8,318 bases of DNA from an uncultured Clostridia bacterium (GTDB lineage: Bacteria; Bacillota; Clostridia; Oscillospirales; Ruminococcaceae): positions 1 to 8,318 of the forward strand of contig CANEHP010000099.1 in assembly GCA_947427325.1 (NCBI GenBank), given 5' to 3'. A program made the position numbers and the translations under genes. Every line of letters starts with the position of its first letter. Positions within the stretch are counted from its first letter, which is position 1. The notes beneath the pieces are model-generated. The model was not told the DNA's origin. It worked only from the letters and a program-made list of their open reading frames with translations, and searched no databases. Positions 3,888 to 8,318 of this stretch are shown here, one piece after another.

Positions 3888-6128
3888 ATGCATAAAAATA
3901 TAAAAAAGCTTACCGCACTTGCAGCGGCCGTATGTGTTGCCCTTTGCGGCTGTTCTGTTTTGGACTTGAGGGATACCGTACAAAAGGATAATCCCGGAGC
4001 TGTTGAAAAACCAACTGTTTCAAAAACCGAAAAGCCTTCGCAGACAGAGTCTCAAGAAGAAAACGGCGCATCCGGCTCGAATGTTTTTTATAACGGCGTC
4101 AGAGGCACTGTTTTATCCTTATCAAAGGACAACAGCTTAACCATTTCACGATTGGGAAAAAAGAACGAGCAGCCTGTAAAGAACCAAGGCGTCTGGACGG
4201 TTTTCGTTTATATGTGCGGCACGGATCTGGAAAGCAAACAGGCCTCCGCTACCGAGGACCTTAATGAAATGCTGAAAGCGACAAGCAAGTGCAAAAAATT
4301 AAGATTTGTGGTAGAAACAGACGGCACAAAGAAATGGCAAAACACTACCTGCAAGGCGAAAACCAAGCAGCGCTTCCTTATAAGCGGCGGCAAAATTAAA
4401 GAGCTGTACATCGGAAAATCCACCAATATGGGACTTTCCTCCACTCTTTCCGACTTTGTGCGGTGGGGAGCGGAAAACTATCCCTCCGAGTTTATGGTTC
4501 TGGATTTGTGGGATCACGGCGGCGGAAGTATCAGCGGAGTTTGCTTCGACGAAAACTTTGACAGTGATTCCCTTTCTTTAAAGGAGATTGACGAAGCGCT
4601 TGCGGCAGCCTTCGACAAAATTCCTCATAAGTTTGAGATAATCGGCTGCGACGCCTGCCTGATGGCAACGGTAGAGACTGTCAATGTGTTTGCCCCTTAC
4701 GGAAAATATGCCCTTTTGTCCCAAAATCTCGAGTCGGGCTTCGGCTGGGACTACGAATCCTTTGCAAACGGCATAAACGCCGGCGGGTCAAACGGCGCTG
4801 CATTGGGACAGGCTATCTGCGACGGCTACTACAAATACTGCACAAAAACGGGCGAGCAGAACGACGCTACTATGTCCGTTATTGATTTATCAAAGGTAGA
4901 CGCTTTTCTTTACGATTTTCATGCCTTTGCCGGAGAAATTAACGAACGCTGCAAAAATAATGCCACCGATTTTATAAAGGCTGCAAAAAACGCCCTTAAC
5001 TTCGGTGCCAATAACCGCACCGAGGGCTTCACAAATATGGTGGACGCAGGGGAGCTGATAAGCCTTTCGGGCAATATGTCGTCAAAAGCGGGTCAAGCGC
5101 TTAAGTCCCTTAAAGCATGCGTCAGCTATGTGAAAAACGGCTCATATAATTCAAACGCCTGCGGATTAAGCATTTATTACCCTCTGTGCGTTCAGGGCAG
5201 CGCAGAATTAAAAATATTCAAGGATATTTGTATCAGTCCAAACTATCTGAATATTGTGGATAAATGCGCCTATACAAGCAGCAGCGGCGGCAGTCTTTTA
5301 GACTACATAAGCGATTGGCTTTCCTCGGGCTTCTGGAGCGATTCGGGCTTAACGGGAAACTTCGGCTATTGGGACAATGAACAGGATAACAACCTTAACT
5401 TTGATGAAAATCACAGCGCATTGGAATATGCAGTAAAGCCTCACCTTGACGGCGAGGGCTACTATACCTTTAAGCTTACGAAAAAAAGCCTTGACGTCCT
5501 TGAATCGGTATACTGCAATGTTATGATGAGCTATTACGACAAAGAGTACGGCAAGGAGTATTTGCTGGATTTGGGCACTGACGATTATGTGGATATGGAT
5601 TGGCAGTCGGGACAGTGTCGGGACAGCTTTGACGGCGGCTGGTTTGCTCTTCCCGACGGACAGCCCCTTTGCGTTTTCCTTATAGGCAGCGAGGAGATAG
5701 ACAATGTAACCTACTGCAATATTTATACCTCCCCGATTTACCTCAACGGTGAATACACCAATCTTAAAATCAGGCAGACTTACCGTTTAAAGGGCGATTA
5801 TTATGAAACAGTCAGAACCGATATTCTTGGCGCATGGGAAGGCATTGATGAAAACGGCAGCGCCGCAAGAGAGGTTTACAAGCTTCGTAAGGGCGACAGA
5901 ATAAAGCCCTGCTATTACGCATACGATCCTTACACCTTTGAATACATTACCGATTACTACGGCAATGAATATATTTATAAGAGCAGCGGAGATATAGGCA
6001 TAGATTATCTATATAACGGAGACTATTACTACGCCTTTGAAATTAACGATTATTTCGGAGATACTCTTTATACGGATTTTGTTTTGTTCGGAATAGAAAA
6101 CGGCGAGGTTTTCTATTATAAAAATTGA
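3888..6128 (+). CDS. Clostripain-like cysteine peptidase (family C11), lipoprotein
   Basis: The 746-residue product is a surface lipoprotein with a clostripain-family peptidase domain. Residues 1-22 form a lipoprotein signal: basic start MHKNIKK, hydrophobic stretch, and lipobox LCGC with C22 as the lipidated residue. A Ser/Glu/Lys-rich linker (about 40-65) follows. The peptidase starts near GVWTVFVYMCGTDLES (101-116). The catalytic His is H210 in LWDHGGG, and the catalytic Cys is C257 in GCDACLM. The 47-residue spacing is typical of C11 enzymes, and the conserved CGLSIYYP lies at 425-432. C11 enzymes usually cleave after Arg or Lys and are activated by internal cleavage; neither property can be verified here. 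The C-terminal third (about 470-746) is Tyr- and Asp-rich, with no domain recognised. The ATG follows AAAGGA with 8 bases between. The target substrate is unknown. Confidence 0.9.
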   Translation: MHKNIKKLTALAAAVCVALCGCSVLDLRDTVQKDNPGAVEKPTVSKTEKPSQTESQEENGASGSNVFYNGVRGTVLSLSKDNSLTISRLGKKNEQPVKNQGVWTVFVYMCGTDLESKQASATEDLNEMLKATSKCKKLRFVVETDGTKKWQNTTCKAKTKQRFLISGGKIKELYIGKSTNMGLSSTLSDFVRWGAENYPSEFMVLDLWDHGGGSISGVCFDENFDSDSLSLKEIDEALAAAFDKIPHKFEIIGCDACLMATVETVNVFAPYGKYALLSQNLESGFGWDYESFANGINAGGSNGAALGQAICDGYYKYCTKTGEQNDATMSVIDLSKVDAFLYDFHAFAGEINERCKNNATDFIKAAKNALNFGANNRTEGFTNMVDAGELISLSGNMSSKAGQALKSLKACVSYVKNGSYNSNACGLSIYYPLCVQGSAELKIFKDICISPNYLNIVDKCAYTSSSGGSLLDYISDWLSSGFWSDSGLTGNFGYWDNEQDNNLNFDENHSALEYAVKPHLDGEGYYTFKLTKKSLDVLESVYCNVMMSYYDKEYGKEYLLDLGTDDYVDMDWQSGQCRDSFDGGWFALPDGQPLCVFLIGSEEIDNVTYCNIYTSPIYLNGEYTNLKIRQTYRLKGDYYETVRTDILGAWEGIDENGSAAREVYKLRKGDRIKPCYYAYDPYTFEYITDYYGNEYIYKSSGDIGIDYLYNGDYYYAFEINDYFGDTLYTDFVLFGIENGEVFYYKN

Positions 6129-6180
6129 CGCAAAAGGATTCTTGTTTTATGCTGTGAGAATTTAATGTCACATTCGTTTA

Positions 6181-6231
6181 ATAGGTTGATAGGACAGTAC
6201 CCTTTCCCGATTTTTTGACCTGACAACCTAT
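6181..6231. promoter_or_regulatory. Inverted repeat upstream of the sigma factor gene
   Basis: ATAGGTTGATAGG (6181-6193) and CCTGACAACCTAT (6219-6231) are inverted repeats matching at 11 of 13 positions, separated by 25 bases. They lie 30-80 bases before the sigma factor start. No T-run follows the right arm, so a terminator is unlikely. An operator or a leader structure is possible. The clostripain-like gene ends at 6128 without an obvious terminator in the gap. Confidence 0.4.
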
Positions 6232-6243
6232 ACCCACTATTCT
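6215..6243 (+). promoter_or_regulatory. Possible promoter of the sigma/anti-sigma operon
   Basis: TTGACC (6215-6220), a 17-base spacer and TATTCT (6238-6243) resemble a sigma-A promoter with a weak -10 box. A start near 6250 would leave a leader of only about 11 bases, barely covering the GGAGG (6252-6256). ECF operons are often autoregulated by another promoter type, and none could be assigned here. Confidence 0.3.
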
Positions 6244-6260
6244 TTTCAAGCGGAGGAATT

Positions 6261-6815
6261 ATGGATACGGGCGCAAAAAATTATCTGCGTTATCTGGAGG
6301 GCGACGACGAAGGGATAGCCGAGATCGTGCGGGAATACAGAGAAGGACTTATATTTTTTCTTAACGGTTATGTAAAGAATATTTATACCGCCGAGGAGCT
6401 TACCGAGGACACTTTTTTTAAGATAATGGTTAAAAAACCCCGCTTTAACAAAAGCGCTTCCTTTAAAACATGGCTTTACACTATCGGAAAAAATATGGCG
6501 CTGGACTATTTGCGGAAAAATTCAAAGCATATTAAGGCTTCCGAGGAGGAGCTGGAAAAAGCCGCTTTGGAGCAGGCGGGGTTTGAAAGAGGAATTATAC
6601 GGGACGAAAATATGCTTGCCGTACATAGGGCAATGGATAAGCTGCCGGAGCAGTACCGACAGGTTCTTCGCCTGACCTTTTTTGAAGAATTCGACAACGG
6701 TGAAGCGGCGGAAATAATGCAGAAAACGAAAAGGCAGATTGAAATGCTGATATACCGCGCGAAACAAGCCTTAAAAGCTCAGCTGGAAAAGGAGGGCTTT
6801 GAATATGAAGAGTGA
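6261..6815 (+). CDS. ECF-type RNA polymerase sigma factor
   Basis: This 184-residue protein is a sigma-70-family factor of the extracytoplasmic function type, with regions 2 and 4 only. Region 2 spans about residues 20-90. It includes the core-binding helix around TAEELTEDTFFKIMVKK (43-59) and the -10 recognition segment SFKTWLYTIGKNMALDYLRKN (68-87). Region 4 spans about 120-175, with LPEQYRQVLRLTFFEEF followed by NGEAAEIMQKTKRQIEMLIYRAKQAL, a helix-turn-helix for -35 recognition. The start is an ATG after GGAGG with a rather short 4-base spacing. The gene overlaps the next one by 11 bases, which suggests translational coupling with a membrane regulator. The regulon cannot be predicted from the sequence. 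Confidence 0.93.
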   Translation: MDTGAKNYLRYLEGDDEGIAEIVREYREGLIFFLNGYVKNIYTAEELTEDTFFKIMVKKPRFNKSASFKTWLYTIGKNMALDYLRKNSKHIKASEEELEKAALEQAGFERGIIRDENMLAVHRAMDKLPEQYRQVLRLTFFEEFDNGEAAEIMQKTKRQIEMLIYRAKQALKAQLEKEGFEYEE

Positions 6816-8229
6816 CCGTGAAATGATAGAAAGCCTTCTTAAAAGAAGAGATGAGTATATGGCTCAAAACAGATCTTTTAAAAGGGTGAAAAATAAAATA
6901 AGAAATAAAGCAAGAGATAAAGTAAGAGATAACGTAAGCTCGCCCGTAAGACTTATTCCCAAAACAGCCCTTACGAGCCTTGCGGTAATCGCCGTTATTG
7001 TTTGCGTTCTTGCCTTTAACGGAGTGTTTGACCGCAAAAAGGTCAATATAGACTTAAATATAGGGGCGGGAAGCTCCAATATGCCCAACACGGCAATTCC
7101 CGCCGCAAGCGCAACCGAGGAGAATACCGAAACCGACAAAAAAGACGTTTGGGATACCGCTTTTTCAGGCGAAACGCTTTTGCCCTCCGAAACCCGGAAT
7201 CCAAGTATTTCCGAAAACGAAACGGCAAAGGATAACGAAATCAGGGTGTCGGATATTATGGATTCCGTTCTGAATAATATGTATTTTGTCGAAAACGGCA
7301 GCGAAGTAATAGAAATTCATCCGCTTCCCGTGGAATCCTCCGAATATATCGTTTACAACGGAATGATTTACGGATTTGTAGATCCCGAACATGAGGATTA
7401 TTCATCCCTGGGCTTTGACGAGAACACCGTCGTTATAGCGGACTCTTTGCATCGGGCGGTTATATATGAAGGCGGCGTCAAAGACCTGACGCCCGATGAA
7501 ATTTTCGGCTCTGTCTATGAGGTCAAGGGCGCTGAGAACTATGTAACGGTAATATACGAAAAAAATATTTGGCTTTACAGAGCGGAAAAGCCCGCATGCC
7601 TCACCATAGGCGACAATATTTACCGTATATACCTTCCCCTTGAGGACAGCGAATGGTTTTCAAGCTCGAATATACTTATAGAAAGCGGCGCTGAATACTC
7701 GGCATACTATGCGGTTATTGACAAATTTGATCAGATTTGCGACGAGAAAAGCGGTATGCCCGTCTACATCGTAAAAAGCAACAAGCCCAATCCCGACGAG
7801 GAATACGAGGCATGGATAAGCTACTCCAAAAATCCGCTGCCGCCCGAGGAATACAGGCTGAATATCAACGCAAGAGGAAGAATAGAGGACACGGCGCAGA
7901 ATATAGAAAACTACTGCCGCAATTTGAGCAACGGCGTCTTTAAGCACGATACCTATGAAATTTTAAGCTGGAACGAGGACAATATTGTCAACAATCCAAG
8001 CTTCAGAGAGTTTGTATATAAAGGGGACGTATACACGCCCGTGAACGGCAATACAGATCCCGACACGGTTTTAACGGTGGAAACCAATATTGAGGCAGGC
8101 GGGCAGGACAATGGAAAAATGTACTGCACCGTGTTCAGAGTAAGGGACAATAAAGATATGATAGCCGCTTTTTGCAACGGGGTTTTGCACTATTTTGCGA
8201 AAGAGGGCGGACAGGCGGCAATTTATTAG
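6805..8229 (+). CDS. Single-pass membrane protein, probable anti-sigma factor or sensor
   Basis: The 474-residue product has a short, highly charged cytoplasmic tail (1-52) and one hydrophobic helix (about 53-74, ALTSLAVIAVIVCVLAFNGVF). A Ser/Thr/Glu-rich linker (about 80-150) leads to an extracellular domain of about 320 residues. No domain was recognised outside; no zinc-binding anti-sigma motif (HxxxCxxC) is visible in the tail. The anti-sigma role is inferred from the topology and the 11-base overlap with the sigma factor gene. The tail contains K-[IAV]-R-[ND] tetrapeptide repeats (31-42). The ATG at 6805 is preferred over the in-frame TTG at 6799 because AAGGAGG (6789-6795) is 9 bases from the ATG and only 3 from the TTG. 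The last codons run directly into a repeat. Confidence 0.8.
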   Translation: MKSDREMIESLLKRRDEYMAQNRSFKRVKNKIRNKARDKVRDNVSSPVRLIPKTALTSLAVIAVIVCVLAFNGVFDRKKVNIDLNIGAGSSNMPNTAIPAASATEENTETDKKDVWDTAFSGETLLPSETRNPSISENETAKDNEIRVSDIMDSVLNNMYFVENGSEVIEIHPLPVESSEYIVYNGMIYGFVDPEHEDYSSLGFDENTVVIADSLHRAVIYEGGVKDLTPDEIFGSVYEVKGAENYVTVIYEKNIWLYRAEKPACLTIGDNIYRIYLPLEDSEWFSSSNILIESGAEYSAYYAVIDKFDQICDEKSGMPVYIVKSNKPNPDEEYEAWISYSKNPLPPEEYRLNINARGRIEDTAQNIENYCRNLSNGVFKHDTYEILSWNEDNIVNNPSFREFVYKGDVYTPVNGNTDPDTVLTVETNIEAGGQDNGKMYCTVFRVRDNKDMIAAFCNGVLHYFAKEGGQAAIY

Positions 8230-8318
8230 AGCGTGTTCACATAAAATCAGTATGCAGATTTTTGTGCATAATTTTGTTGCCTGCAAGGCAAAATTTTGCA
8301 GGAATATGGTCATATTTC
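8228..8318 (+). repeat. Dispersed repeat copy with palindromes, cut by the window end
   Basis: From the stop codon of the preceding gene onward, 8228-8275 resembles the reverse complement of 1-47. Beyond it are an exact 12-bp palindrome GCAAAATTTTGC (8288-8299) and the pair CTGCAA (8281-8286) / TTGCAG (8296-8301), plus TTGCC/GGCAA. No T-run follows, so a terminator is not obvious. The element continues past the window, and its type is unknown. Confidence 0.5.

Noticed and set aside
3301..3895. Two overlapping forward frames of about 100 codons
   Set aside because: They cross strong hairpins and the MITE-like element, have no recognisable domain, and the second overlaps the start of the real peptidase gene.
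6129..6180. Terminator after the clostripain-like gene
   Set aside because: The only pairing seen (TGTGA/TCACA) is 5 bp and has no T-run.
6799..6804. TTG start for the membrane protein
   Set aside because: It is only 3 bases from the AAGGAGG. The ATG at 6805 has a normal 9-base spacing and is the stronger start codon.

Overview
The window looks like a chromosomal segment of a Gram-positive Clostridia-type Firmicute, most plausibly an Oscillospiraceae/Ruminococcaceae-like anaerobe. The reasons are the darA-holB-ricT gene order (close to Bacillus yaaQ-(yaaR)-holB-yaaT), a clostridial 2[4Fe-4S] ferredoxin, a clostripain-family lipoprotein, strong purine-rich ribosome binding sites and AT-rich intergenic DNA. 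This assignment is an inference; no rRNA or tRNA gene is present to anchor it. All six supported genes lie on the + strand.

Region 1 (1-2654) is a housekeeping cluster. After a repeat-rich leader of about 365 bases and a good promoter at 297-325 come darA (cyclic-di-AMP receptor), holB (DNA polymerase III delta-prime subunit) and ricT (PSP1-domain protein of the RNase Y-associated Ric complex). Region 2 (2655-3184) holds possible terminators, a strong promoter at 2837-2865 and a 56-residue ferredoxin gene followed by a perfect 16-bp hairpin.

Region 3 (3185-3887) is about 700 bases without a convincing gene. It holds a nested palindromic element (3235-3451), a strong hairpin (3557-3596) and a 195-bp MITE-like element (3673-3867). 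The last element is bounded by inverted heptamer arrays and contains a consensus-like promoter aimed at the next gene.

Region 4 (3888-8229) encodes cell-surface functions: a clostripain-like cysteine peptidase lipoprotein, an ECF-type sigma factor, and an overlapping single-pass membrane protein with a large extracellular domain that is probably the cognate anti-sigma factor or sensor. The last two overlap by 11 bases and are probably translationally coupled. Whether the peptidase is tied to this regulatory pair is not shown by the sequence.

The most unusual signals are non-coding: paired hairpins whose loops are complementary (94-190), an 11-mer shared between that structure and the palindrome at 3294-3451, the heptamer-bounded element carrying a promoter, and related repeat copies in inverted orientation at the two ends of the window. 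No CRISPR array, transposase, rRNA or tRNA was found.
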